A stretch of 64,000 nt of DNA, from contig NZ_MNAN01000007.1 in assembly GCF_001854475.1 (NCBI RefSeq), positions 1 to 64,000 on the forward strand. The letters run 5' to 3'. The position numbers and the translations under genes were made by a program. Below, one piece after another: positions 39,931 to 48,455 of the stretch. Numbering within the stretch: position 1 is the first letter of the stretch; each line of letters starts with the position of its first letter. The notes under the pieces were generated by a model, which had not been told where the DNA came from, ran no database searches, and was given only the letters and a program-made list of their open reading frames with translations. The DNA is from Pseudoalteromonas byunsanensis (GTDB taxonomy: Bacteria > Pseudomonadota > Gammaproteobacteria > Enterobacterales > Alteromonadaceae).

Positions 39931-40761
39931 TTAACGAATTGTCACCAAATAATCTTCCACTTCACCGTACAAGGTGCGCTTACAGGCATCATCTGAGCCA
40001 CCACCAGCATCACTGGCAACGCGCATCAGAGTCACCCCTTCTGGGGCATCTGTCGGTACATCAAAAGTGAACTGAAACGGTGCATCAGAAGCCGACTTAT
40101 AGACGATTTCATTTGCGCCAAGTTGACCATCTTGGTTCCAATCAATCCACACTCTTAGTGCAACATAAGATGGGTATTCAGGCTCTTTGTTGCCCGGTGT
40201 TACGGACATCTTGACGGTGCGACCCGCTGGTAGGGTAATGACTTTACCTGACACCGCCGTGTAATCATGGCTAAGTGACTCATGTACAAAGTCTTCCACT
40301 GTCACTTTCTCAATCCATTCCCATTCATTATCAAAGCTCTTATTAGCGCAGTACTCATGAGTAAGTTGAGTTGTTTGTAATGCTACGGGAACATATTCAG
40401 GCGGCATTGTGCTGCAAGCTTCAGCTTCGCTGTTACCCGCCTGCCAACCATATGGATTGGTGAAATCGCTATTTGCGAATGTCAAATATTGCGCCTTGTT
40501 TGGAGTTAACCACAGCGCCTTTAGCTGATTGAGCTTTTGCTCTTTAGGAACAATGTCTGTGGTGTTATACATCTGTTCCCAGATTTCCACTAACAAACCA
40601 TCGTAACATTTAGCCAGCCACTCAAAGCGACCTTCAGCCTGAGATACGGTGAGTAAGTCACCCAGTTCATTATAATTTGCTTGCTGCGCTACATCTTCGT
40701 TAGCGTGTCCATGCATTGCAACCCCCATCATTGAGGCTGCGACGAATACGAATTTATTCAT
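39931..40761 (-). CDS. Exported GEVED-domain protein
   Basis: 276 residues with a signal peptide (about 1-20). The C-terminal half (about 150-276) is a GEVED domain ending LYGEVEDYLVTIR, and it contains a calcium-type loop at D207 (IDWNQDGQLGANE). The N-terminal half has no recognised domain. It lies between two CDC-like paralogues with 10-base gaps on both sides, so it should be co-translated with them and may bind them or the cell surface. Confidence 0.75.
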   Translation of the reverse strand: MNKFVFVAASMMGVAMHGHANEDVAQQANYNELGDLLTVSQAEGRFEWLAKCYDGLLVEIWEQMYNTTDIVPKEQKLNQLKALWLTPNKAQYLTFANSDFTNPYGWQAGNSEAEACSTMPPEYVPVALQTTQLTHEYCANKSFDNEWEWIEKVTVEDFVHESLSHDYTAVSGKVITLPAGRTVKMSVTPGNKEPEYPSYVALRVWIDWNQDGQLGANEIVYKSASDAPFQFTFDVPTDAPEGVTLMRVASDAGGGSDDACKRTLYGEVEDYLVTIR

Positions 40762-40771
40762 TGTTATGTCC

Positions 40772-42031
40772 TTACTTTAATACATCACTGTAGACGCTGT
40801 AATCACGGTAGTAAGCCATGTTGGCAGCTTCATAATCAATACAGTAGTTTCCTTCTGGATTAGCCTCACAGTAATCCACCATGTCTGCAAACAGGTTGGC
40901 GTTATTGCGGCTGAAAGATTCGATCTCACTTAATTGATCTAACTGCTCTGTTGTAAATTGCGCGGCATAATAACGCTGAAGGTTTTTCGCTCTACGATAT
41001 GTTAAGCGCTCTTCAATCCAACGTGCGGTAAGCTCTTTTACCACTAGCTTGGTTAGATAATTTGCCTGTACGTAGCCCGTGTCTGGTACTAATTGTTGAA
41101 GGCCTGGACCTGCGTCCGTGTAATCACTGATGTAGGTTTCTGTAACGTTGTAGTCATCCAGAGAATCAAACTGATTGATGTAATCTTGTTTGAGGTAATT
41201 AACCGCAGCTTCAAACAAGTTGAAGCATGGCTCTGGGTTAAGCAACGTACACTGCATGATGCCGTTTGGAATAATGCTTAATAGGCGGTTAGGATCACCA
41301 CCACTTTGATAGCCACTGATGGTAATTTTGACCGATTGACGCTTTTCATCATCAATCTTCTGTAATTGGCCATCAACTTTGACTTTACCTATCCAATCAA
41401 CGCTCAAATAGCCACCAATTGCACGTTTATCCTGCTCATCTCGATAATCAATTTTCATATTAATCACGACGTTTGAGCCATACGCGAAACCAGCAACAAA
41501 GCCTTCACCTAAGTTGTTTGCTTTGTTACCAGGCTGAGCGTTTGCTAAGTCAATAGCGGCTTGTGTTGGTTGGAAGCCACTAGCCGACGATGGCATGAGA
41601 ATTCTAGATTTAGGCTTAACAGACGAATACACCGTATAGGTTCCTGTGTATTTGTCAGCACTAATGTCTTTTGCATAGTTAGCCCCAGCATCAACACGAA
41701 CCGCTGGAAATTTAAAGCCGATATCTACTTTACCATCGATCAGTTTCAATGCCTGCTCGTAGGCCAAGTCTACGCCTACACGAAAGTCGATATTGGTATT
41801 ACCCAAGTGCTCAGCTTCCGTGCCCAACACAGATTGTAAACCTAGATACGAATCTCCCGCTCGCTTATAAGCAGTACCCAAAGGAACTGCGTCAATCATT
41901 TCTGCCATTTGGGCATTTTGCTTACTTTGCGGATCATCTTGCTTATCTAGGAAGTCGTAGGGGTTCTGCGCTGCATGACTTGATGTCGCAAATAATGCGC
42001 ACATAATGCCGCTATAAATAAAAGTTTTCAT
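40772..42031 (-). CDS. Exported CDC/MACPF-like protein
   Basis: 419 residues from the ATG at 42031, preferred over an upstream in-frame start because CGGAGTGAAAAT precedes it and a signal peptide follows (cleavage near SHA/AQ). It aligns along its length with the 488-residue paralogue: KVDIGFKF (101-108), KYTGTYTVYSS (127-137), FVAGFAYG (178-185) and YQSGGDP (241-247). It ends soon after the helical C-terminal region, lacking the extra Cys-rich tail. Function inferred, not shown. Confidence 0.55.
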   Translation of the reverse strand: MKTFIYSGIMCALFATSSHAAQNPYDFLDKQDDPQSKQNAQMAEMIDAVPLGTAYKRAGDSYLGLQSVLGTEAEHLGNTNIDFRVGVDLAYEQALKLIDGKVDIGFKFPAVRVDAGANYAKDISADKYTGTYTVYSSVKPKSRILMPSSASGFQPTQAAIDLANAQPGNKANNLGEGFVAGFAYGSNVVINMKIDYRDEQDKRAIGGYLSVDWIGKVKVDGQLQKIDDEKRQSVKITISGYQSGGDPNRLLSIIPNGIMQCTLLNPEPCFNLFEAAVNYLKQDYINQFDSLDDYNVTETYISDYTDAGPGLQQLVPDTGYVQANYLTKLVVKELTARWIEERLTYRRAKNLQRYYAAQFTTEQLDQLSEIESFSRNNANLFADMVDYCEANPEGNYCIDYEAANMAYYRDYSVYSDVLK

Positions 42032-42048
42032 ATTTTCACTCCGTGATA

Positions 42049-42064
42049 TGGCCCCGAAGGGCCA
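42049..42064 (-). repeat. UUCG-tetraloop hairpin before a CDC-like gene
   Basis: On the minus strand TGGCCC-TTCG-GGGCCA forms a C(UUCG)G tetraloop with a 6-bp stem. It fills the 40-base gap between the Hint gene and the CDC-like gene, 17 bases upstream of the ATG and just before the ribosome site. No T-run follows. Confidence 0.65.
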
Positions 42065-42071
42065 GTCCAAC

Positions 42072-44087
42072 TTATCGTTTACTATTTAGGTAATCTTTGT
42101 GCCAACTCTCTGGCAGACGGATAAGCACATCTTGTTCAGTTTCAACGATTTCTTTGAACTCGTTAGCGCTTTGTGTTGCTAAATCACCAACCTGAACACT
42201 GTTTGCAAACATGCTGAACGTTTCATTCACACGATGCTTAGGATCATCTTTAGTACGACCAAGTTTGAGGTTATATACTGCGTCATTGTATTTCACACGC
42301 TCAACCTTAGTGATGAAGCCGAAGCCGCCATGCATCTGAATTTGATCAGCCACTTTGATATCTTTCGCCCATACTGGCTGACCTGCTTGTGTGATCACTG
42401 GGTGAGATTCTGTCAACAATAACGTTTTACCTTCACGCGTTGTTAGTTTCACCATAGGGATCGCTTCAACACCAATTGAGATGTCTTTGATTTCAAGTGG
42501 CAAGCGAATATTAGGACTGTACTGACTAGCACCTAATACGGTGTCGCCTACGCTAAGTTTTTCGATCGGCATTTCTGAGCCGTCAGGTAGTAGGATCATG
42601 CTGCCCTTCGCCAAACAGCTATACACGATTTGCATTGGAGGGTGATCTAAGTCTTCCCAAGTCCCCATTCCTGTTGAACCCACAACGATAGTTTCGATTC
42701 TTGGCGCTGAACCTGGGCGAGGTTCGTTAGCAACCGCAATGTTCATGATCCAGTTTGCATCTTGGTAACGGCCATACAGTGTTGCATCGCCAAATACACC
42801 TTCATTGCGAGTAATGTTCCAGTGCAACCTAGTCAATGTACGAGTGCGATAAGGGATATATTCAACTTCGATACGATCAGCAAAGAAGTTGGCAATTTCG
42901 CTGTAAGGATTACCCGCAATTTCTGTTGCGCCGCCACCCTCTTTTGTTTGAATAAAGATGTTTGAACCACGCTCTGCCTCAGTTGGTTTTACTATCTTCT
43001 CACCAACTTCTAACGACAACGAACCATCCGTATTTTCTACGACATTAAGTTCCGTCCAGTCTGGGCGGTAAATCGTTTTCACTTTACCCATGATCACGTA
43101 CTCACCAATGAATGGTACTTTTAACTTCATGTCACCATTTGGCGTATTAGACGGATAAATATTTTCATAGTCACAGTCACCATAGTTTCTGTTCAAACAT
43201 ACGATGATCTTTGGCTCTTCCTCTGTACCAGTCGCAATATCCGCTGGGTGAGTGACATTTGAACCAATTGGAATGCTAGGAGTTGGCATTTCAGCAAACG
43301 TGCCAATACTGGCAGTTGACTGAAGCTCTGACTGGCTCATGAGCGTTTCATCAGGTTCAATGTAACCTAACACCGCAAGTAATGTGTCTCGTGGATATTC
43401 TACTTTTGTGTTTCTGTCTTCAATTACTTCATTGCCGTTGGCATCTTCATATACCACAGTAACCCAAGCGTCAGCATAAACACGCTCCGCTTTTTTGATA
43501 GACTCAATGGCGCTCTCTACTTTAACCGCAGAATAGATAGATTTGCGTTTTTGCTCTGGGCCATCACCGAAGAACTCAGCATAACGTGGCAAAGTGATCG
43601 AACGACCATTTTGATCCACCAGCGTAATATCAATGAACGTATAGTTAGTCGGTACTCGCTCACTGTTAAGTGCTGATACAACTAGGTATTTTTCAGTTGT
43701 TCCCGGTAATGTTGCGACTTCAAAACCCATGTGCTTGAAGAAAGAACATACATTCGAAGGGTGAGTATTACAATTTTCAGAAGTCGCACTATAGCTCAAT
43801 TTATCCGCATTGGATAACTCAACCTTTTCACCTTGATAAAGCTGCTTATCAATTAGGTTATACAGGTGTGGACGGTTCTTTTTGGTTAAACCGTATTTAG
43901 CCAAGCGTGACTTTAAACGATTGCTTTGAGCTTTATTCATCAAGTTCGATGTAGCGTATGATGTAGGCTCGCCTTTTACATGAGCCTGCTCAACATTAAT
44001 CGGATTAACAGGATGAGATACAGAGGTCTGAGCTAGCGCTGAACTTGCCCCAAGCGCCAAAGCTATTGATAAGCTTAAGATTTTCAT
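42072..44087 (-). CDS. Exported protein with C-terminal Hint (hedgehog/intein) domain
   Basis: 671 residues. Signal peptide (cleavage near LAQ/TS, residue 20), an unrecognised region (about 21-488) and a Hint domain (about 489-635). The domain starts at C491 (YSCLAKGSM) and has the block-B motif T559-x-x-H562 (TESHPVIT). The last block ends FANSVQVGD without the intein His-Asn, so full splicing is unlikely and cleavage at C491 or ligation by an outside nucleophile is more plausible. It lies between the protease gene and the CDC-like genes. Confidence 0.75.
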   Translation of the reverse strand: MKILSLSIALALGASSALAQTSVSHPVNPINVEQAHVKGEPTSYATSNLMNKAQSNRLKSRLAKYGLTKKNRPHLYNLIDKQLYQGEKVELSNADKLSYSATSENCNTHPSNVCSFFKHMGFEVATLPGTTEKYLVVSALNSERVPTNYTFIDITLVDQNGRSITLPRYAEFFGDGPEQKRKSIYSAVKVESAIESIKKAERVYADAWVTVVYEDANGNEVIEDRNTKVEYPRDTLLAVLGYIEPDETLMSQSELQSTASIGTFAEMPTPSIPIGSNVTHPADIATGTEEEPKIIVCLNRNYGDCDYENIYPSNTPNGDMKLKVPFIGEYVIMGKVKTIYRPDWTELNVVENTDGSLSLEVGEKIVKPTEAERGSNIFIQTKEGGGATEIAGNPYSEIANFFADRIEVEYIPYRTRTLTRLHWNITRNEGVFGDATLYGRYQDANWIMNIAVANEPRPGSAPRIETIVVGSTGMGTWEDLDHPPMQIVYSCLAKGSMILLPDGSEMPIEKLSVGDTVLGASQYSPNIRLPLEIKDISIGVEAIPMVKLTTREGKTLLLTESHPVITQAGQPVWAKDIKVADQIQMHGGFGFITKVERVKYNDAVYNLKLGRTKDDPKHRVNETFSMFANSVQVGDLATQSANEFKEIVETEQDVLIRLPESWHKDYLNSKR

Positions 44088-44126
44088 CGGTATTCCTTTT
44101 GTTTATATTTGTTGATCATATTTTTT

Positions 44127-44166
44127 GAGCGCGCGCTCAGGAGTCCCATGTATCCTATACATGGGA
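44127..44166 (-). repeat. Palindrome and hairpin between protease and Hint genes
   Basis: A 12-base perfect palindrome GAGCGCGCGCTC (44127-44138) is followed by TCCCATGTAT and its exact complement around a 3-base loop (44144-44166, 10-bp stem). No T-run follows on the transcribed strand. Probably a processing or stabilising element in the polycistronic message, or a weak terminator. Confidence 0.6.
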
Positions 44167-44192
44167 ACCCTTACTGCGATTTATAAAAATGA

Positions 44193-47100
44193 TTACTGAA
44201 TAAACAGTTTTAGGTCGGTAACTTCGCCATATCGGAAGTCCTTGCATCCATCAGAGCCAAGTGCATAACTGGGTAGCTCTTCCAGTTTGGCTCTGAGTAT
44301 CGTATCGCCCTTAACAATTTCGCTAGCATTGAGCGCTATAGACTGACTTGCTTTGATGCGACATGTCCATGTTCGATATGAGCAGGTTTTTGTGTAGTTC
44401 CAAGTCGGGTTAGAAATGTTGTTTTCACCCGCTTCGAATATGCCATTTTGGTTTTTGTCCAACCAGATGGTGAAACGCAAGTTCTCGTTCACGTTTTCTA
44501 AGTACCAGTTGGCAGTGCCCCAAGCTATTGAGTTGCTCTGAATATCAATATTCAGTTCATTACCTGTATTGAATCTCAAGTTAGTATCGATTTCATCGTA
44601 ACCCTCAGCGTTATATCCTGATGCAGGGTTATCAAAGCTATAGCTCAATCCACCAGCGCGAATAGAAAGCTTATCAACAAAAAACGCCGCAGGATCTCCT
44701 TGTGGTATCACTTTTGAAGTACAACTTGGTACTGGAACAACAACTGTTTGCGTAGTTTCCTCGGAGGTATTAGTCCCATCGTTATAGGTTACCTTCAGTG
44801 TTACATCATAGCTTTTGCCCGCTTGTGAATAAGTAACCACTCCAGGGTTTTCATCGCCAGATGTTTTGCCTGCTTCACCAAATTGCCAGAAGTAACTTGG
44901 CAGACGAGCGCTATTAACGGTGGAGATATTAGTAAATTTAACTTGGTTTCCTTCCAACACTTCGTAGCTGAAATCAGCCGCTAAAGGTAGCTCTGGCGTT
45001 TCAATATTGACTTTAACATCGAATGCCTGTGCGCCTCTTGCGTACCCACATGTATCATAGAACGCATAATCAGTCCCAACAGCCACACGAATGAGGCTTA
45101 CACCATCGGAGATGCTATCTGGTACATTGAAGGTTACCGTGCCAGTAGTCAAAGTTTGATTATCTACCACCATTTCTTCTGCACTGAAAACGCCATTACG
45201 GTCAACATCAACTAAAACGGTCACTTTTTTATTGATGACGCTATCGCCCAACTCAATGCTATGCTGGTTATTTCTGTTAAGGGTAAGGGTATTGTCCAAC
45301 AAGCTTTGGTAGGCCTGTTCAGCCAACGTAAACTGCTGCTCATTGATGGCTACTGATGTTGTATGAACACTGGCAGGGCTAAACTGTGGACCACAAGAGG
45401 CTTTAACCTCGCGACTATAGAAGTGGTTATAACCGTGTAATACGTCACCATTTGTTTTCTGAACTTGCAGATTTAAACGCAGTAGCTTGCCGGGCAGTAC
45501 TTGCAACTCCCTTTGCAAAAACGGGTAAATCGCTGTGCCACTGCTGCGCTGCCATGTTTCAGGAGCCACATCTGTGTCACCCCAATCGACCATTATCGAT
45601 TCAATGCTATCAGCTTGGGTAGCACTTAAATCATAACTGACTGTGTCGTATTTAATTTCGCTACCAAAATCCAATGTTGTTAAATCAGAGGATTGCGCAA
45701 CGATGCCCACAGAATGTAGTGTTTCATCGATTTGCTTACGTACCTCTTGAGCACTACTTAGGTGTGCAAAGCTGTCCGCTTGCTCCAACAAACAGTAGCC
45801 CGCATCTTCAACCTTTGCACCCGCAAAGAAACAGTTGACGTTAGCCTTAAGAAACAATTTAAAGGCATCTTGAATAGACCACCCTTGTCTTTTCACCAGC
45901 TCATAGAACGCTTTTCTCAGTACACCTGCGGTTGCATAGATTGACTGGCCCGCTTCGTAATCTTTAAAGTGGTCAATACTTTTCCCATCCCACGATGGCA
46001 TCTCAAAGAATCTCGTTCCAGAACCTTGGTAGAGTACATCCCAGCCATACCACCATTTGCGGTTTGCACCGTAACCGCTGTTATCATCGCGAGTCCAATC
46101 CAAATAAGGGGTCGTTGCGGTAAAGTTACCTGAAGCATGTAGAGACAAGTAGTCTAATAACGCCACGCTAGCCATATCAGAAAATGCTTCGTTAATAGCC
46201 CCGTCTTGGCCATTCGCGCCTAAACCACTGTTCCAGTAAGTGATTGCGTGACTGGCTTCATGGGCAACAATACTCAATGTGGTATGGTAGTAGTGAGTCG
46301 CACCATAGTTGCCTGTGCCATAGTTTACGAACTCATTATCCCAACTAGCCTGAATATTGCCAAAACTATTGTTACCGACTTTTTGTTTCAACTGACGTAA
46401 ACAATAACTACCAGACTGACAGTCTGGGTCTTGGTTAAATAACTCTTTGAGTAATGTGTGGTAATACTGCATGACCAAACCGCCGTTAAAATGGGCGTCA
46501 TTCACACCTGAATAGCTGAAATAATTTAGGTATGAGTCATCTATCGTATTTTTATCAAAATTCTCATTTCCAGTGGAACAAGTATAGCTAGCCGCTTCAG
46601 TTTGATTACTCATATAATCAATAGTTTGTACGTATGGGTTTTCTAAGAAGCATGTGTCATTGGACTTTGTCACGACAAAGGGATAACCTGAGAATTCGCT
46701 AAAGATAGCGCTGTCTGTATCATTAAAAACCAATTCCTGCGGCTTGTCGGTATTGCTATCAAATTGATACTGCAAACAGCTTGTCATGCTATTGGGTGAA
46801 GGCGAGTAACATATACCACCTAACTTTTCGTTACCACCAATACCACCACCAGAGACAAGCGTATCATTGGCTAATCCATTTAGAGCATTTTCTCTTTTGA
46901 GTGTTTTTAACGTTTCAGCATCCAACACATAATGATGAATCTTGTCAGCATGTTTGGCCCGCACTTGAAGTACCGGTTTGAGCTCGTCAAAAACCAATTG
47001 ATATGCTCTGTCAACGCTGACACTTGCATCGTCTAATTGTAATTGAGAAACCACTTGCTGTTTAAGTGCTAAATCACTTTGATGAAAACGCTTCGGAACC

Positions 47101-47450
47101 GTTATTTGTTCATGCTGTTCGGCAACGATTATTTGGCCCAAGCCTTGAGTAACTTTACCCTGCTCGTCCTTAATCACGACAAAGCGGCTATCCAGTACAG
47201 GCCACTGGCCGACATATACTTGATAGTGTAAAAAGCGCTGTTTAGTACCCTTAGCACTTAAAAGCTCATAACGCAGCTTTGCTGCATCAAGGCGTGCATT
47301 GGCTATTTGTAAGCCTTCATTTGTTGAGGATTGGAACTTAAGCAAGGGCCAATTTTGACTTTGATTTGCTAGCGGGTACTGCTGGGCAGCTTGAGCACTG
47401 CCAACTACACAAACAACACCACTTACAAATAAAGCTGTAAGCTTGTTCAT
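44193..47450 (-). CDS. Exported M4-type metalloprotease with PKD and GEVED domains
   Basis: 1085 residues. Signal peptide (1-22), FTP-type propeptide (about 60-190), and a thermolysin-like catalytic domain with HEASH (397-401) and the third zinc ligand in NEAFSD (E421). Then a GEVED-like region (about 735-815), a PKD domain (about 825-905) and a second GEVED domain (about 910-1085). The transition-state His of thermolysin (VHxxSG) is replaced by Tyr (IYATAG, Y505). First gene of the cluster, suggesting it matures the proteins that follow. Confidence 0.85.
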   Translation of the reverse strand: MNKLTALFVSGVVCVVGSAQAAQQYPLANQSQNWPLLKFQSSTNEGLQIANARLDAAKLRYELLSAKGTKQRFLHYQVYVGQWPVLDSRFVVIKDEQGKVTQGLGQIIVAEQHEQITVPKRFHQSDLALKQQVVSQLQLDDASVSVDRAYQLVFDELKPVLQVRAKHADKIHHYVLDAETLKTLKRENALNGLANDTLVSGGGIGGNEKLGGICYSPSPNSMTSCLQYQFDSNTDKPQELVFNDTDSAIFSEFSGYPFVVTKSNDTCFLENPYVQTIDYMSNQTEAASYTCSTGNENFDKNTIDDSYLNYFSYSGVNDAHFNGGLVMQYYHTLLKELFNQDPDCQSGSYCLRQLKQKVGNNSFGNIQASWDNEFVNYGTGNYGATHYYHTTLSIVAHEASHAITYWNSGLGANGQDGAINEAFSDMASVALLDYLSLHASGNFTATTPYLDWTRDDNSGYGANRKWWYGWDVLYQGSGTRFFEMPSWDGKSIDHFKDYEAGQSIYATAGVLRKAFYELVKRQGWSIQDAFKLFLKANVNCFFAGAKVEDAGYCLLEQADSFAHLSSAQEVRKQIDETLHSVGIVAQSSDLTTLDFGSEIKYDTVSYDLSATQADSIESIMVDWGDTDVAPETWQRSSGTAIYPFLQRELQVLPGKLLRLNLQVQKTNGDVLHGYNHFYSREVKASCGPQFSPASVHTTSVAINEQQFTLAEQAYQSLLDNTLTLNRNNQHSIELGDSVINKKVTVLVDVDRNGVFSAEEMVVDNQTLTTGTVTFNVPDSISDGVSLIRVAVGTDYAFYDTCGYARGAQAFDVKVNIETPELPLAADFSYEVLEGNQVKFTNISTVNSARLPSYFWQFGEAGKTSGDENPGVVTYSQAGKSYDVTLKVTYNDGTNTSEETTQTVVVPVPSCTSKVIPQGDPAAFFVDKLSIRAGGLSYSFDNPASGYNAEGYDEIDTNLRFNTGNELNIDIQSNSIAWGTANWYLENVNENLRFTIWLDKNQNGIFEAGENNISNPTWNYTKTCSYRTWTCRIKASQSIALNASEIVKGDTILRAKLEELPSYALGSDGCKDFRYGEVTDLKLFIQ

Positions 47451-47745
47451 ATCTACTCCTTGAAACGAAATGTTGTGATTTCCTTAATCACACCATTCAT
47501 TGAATTATTGTCGGGTTTAGAGTAATACATCGAACTTTACAATTAAATAACAATAAAGTGCGAAGTTGTTTACCTTATTCCCACAACTTTGAAATGAATG
47601 GAATTTTTAATTCCTATGAATTTGAACCGCAAATAAAAGCCCTAATTAAGGAACGTTAACTTGGTTAATAAGTATGAGTTGTTTACCACACTAATGTGAA
47701 GAACCGAGCGATTATATTATACCGCCAGTCGGTATTAATTAGTTA
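47451..47745. other. Intergenic stretch between the cluster and fabR
   Basis: About 295 bases, AT-rich, which should hold the promoter of the minus-strand cluster. I see no ORF with support. A short inverted repeat ATACCG-N5-CGGTAT (47719-47735) is near the fabR end and may be a weak terminator for fabR. Confidence 0.4.
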
Positions 47746-48348
47746 CTAAGCACCATAATGGTTGGCACCACGAGCAATATAGCGTAATTGCCAGATCAGT
47801 CTTTCTGTCAATTCGCCACGCTGCTGAGCATCTTGATCAAGCGCCTCCGCACCTGCGTTAAATACTAACGTAACCATGGCTTCTGACTGCATATAAGCAT
47901 GATGTTTATCACAGGGTGTTTCTGTTTCAAGATAGTGCGCTAACTCTAGAATAAAGTGTTTTATTTCACGCGCTACCGCTGCGCGAAACGCTTTTGATGT
48001 GCCTGAGCGCTCTCTCAATAATAATCGGAATTGGTTGCTGGAGGTGTCTATAAACTCCATAAAAGTTTCAACGGACGTGATGATCACACTCCCTCCACTG
48101 GCTATACGCCTGCGAGCTTGGCGCATGAGCTGTCGCAAAGTCAGCCCAGCCTCATCAACCATAGTTAGTCCTAACTCGTTCATATCCTTGAAATGTCTAT
48201 AAAATGACGTTGGTGCGATGCCTGCCTCGCGCGCGACTTCACGTAAACTAAGGTTAGAAAAGCTGTGTTCTGCACTGAGTTGATTAAAGGCAGCTTCAAT
48301 TAACGCTTGCCTAGTTTTTTGTTTTTGCTGTGCGCGAACACCCGACAT
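47746..48348 (-). CDS. fabR: Fatty acid biosynthesis repressor FabR (TetR family)
   Basis: 200 residues from the ATG at 48348 (MSGVRAQQ...), matching E. coli FabR at its start. An in-frame TTG four codons upstream is less likely. The TetR helix-turn-helix ([21 protein letters not shown]) and the [23 protein letters not shown] region are conserved. FabR senses the saturated/unsaturated acyl-thioester balance and represses unsaturated fatty acid genes. A FabR-type operator lies in the gap to the divergent desaturase gene. Confidence 0.94.
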   Translation of the reverse strand: MSGVRAQQKQKTRQALIEAAFNQLSAEHSFSNLSLREVAREAGIAPTSFYRHFKDMNELGLTMVDEAGLTLRQLMRQARRRIASGGSVIITSVETFMEFIDTSSNQFRLLLRERSGTSKAFRAAVAREIKHFILELAHYLETETPCDKHHAYMQSEAMVTLVFNAGAEALDQDAQQRGELTERLIWQLRYIARGANHYGA

Positions 48349-48423
48349 CCTGAACTCCAATCGCGATTTTTTGAAACGATCTCAAGTCTAATACTTGACG
48401 GCGCTAGAATGAAATATTATTTT

Positions 48424-48441
48424 AGCGTACAACTGTACGCT
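48424..48441. promoter_or_regulatory. FabR-type operator
   Basis: AGCGTACA-AC-TGTACGCT is a perfect 8-bp-arm inverted repeat with a 2-base spacer. It matches the E. coli FabR operator pattern (AGCGTACA-N2-TGTNCGCT). It lies 15 bases upstream of the desaturase ATG and about 75 bases from the fabR start, so FabR could control both. Confidence 0.85.
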
Positions 48442-48455
48442 GAAATTAACTAATC

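Noticed and set aside
37340-42031. Classical cholesterol-dependent cytolysin assignment
   Set aside because: The ECTGLAWEWWR undecapeptide and the Thr-Leu cholesterol pair are not seen, so only a CDC/MACPF-like core is claimed.
44127-44166. Rho-independent terminator after the protease gene
   Set aside because: The stems are strong, but no T-run follows on the transcribed strand. I list it as a hairpin that may process or stabilise the message.
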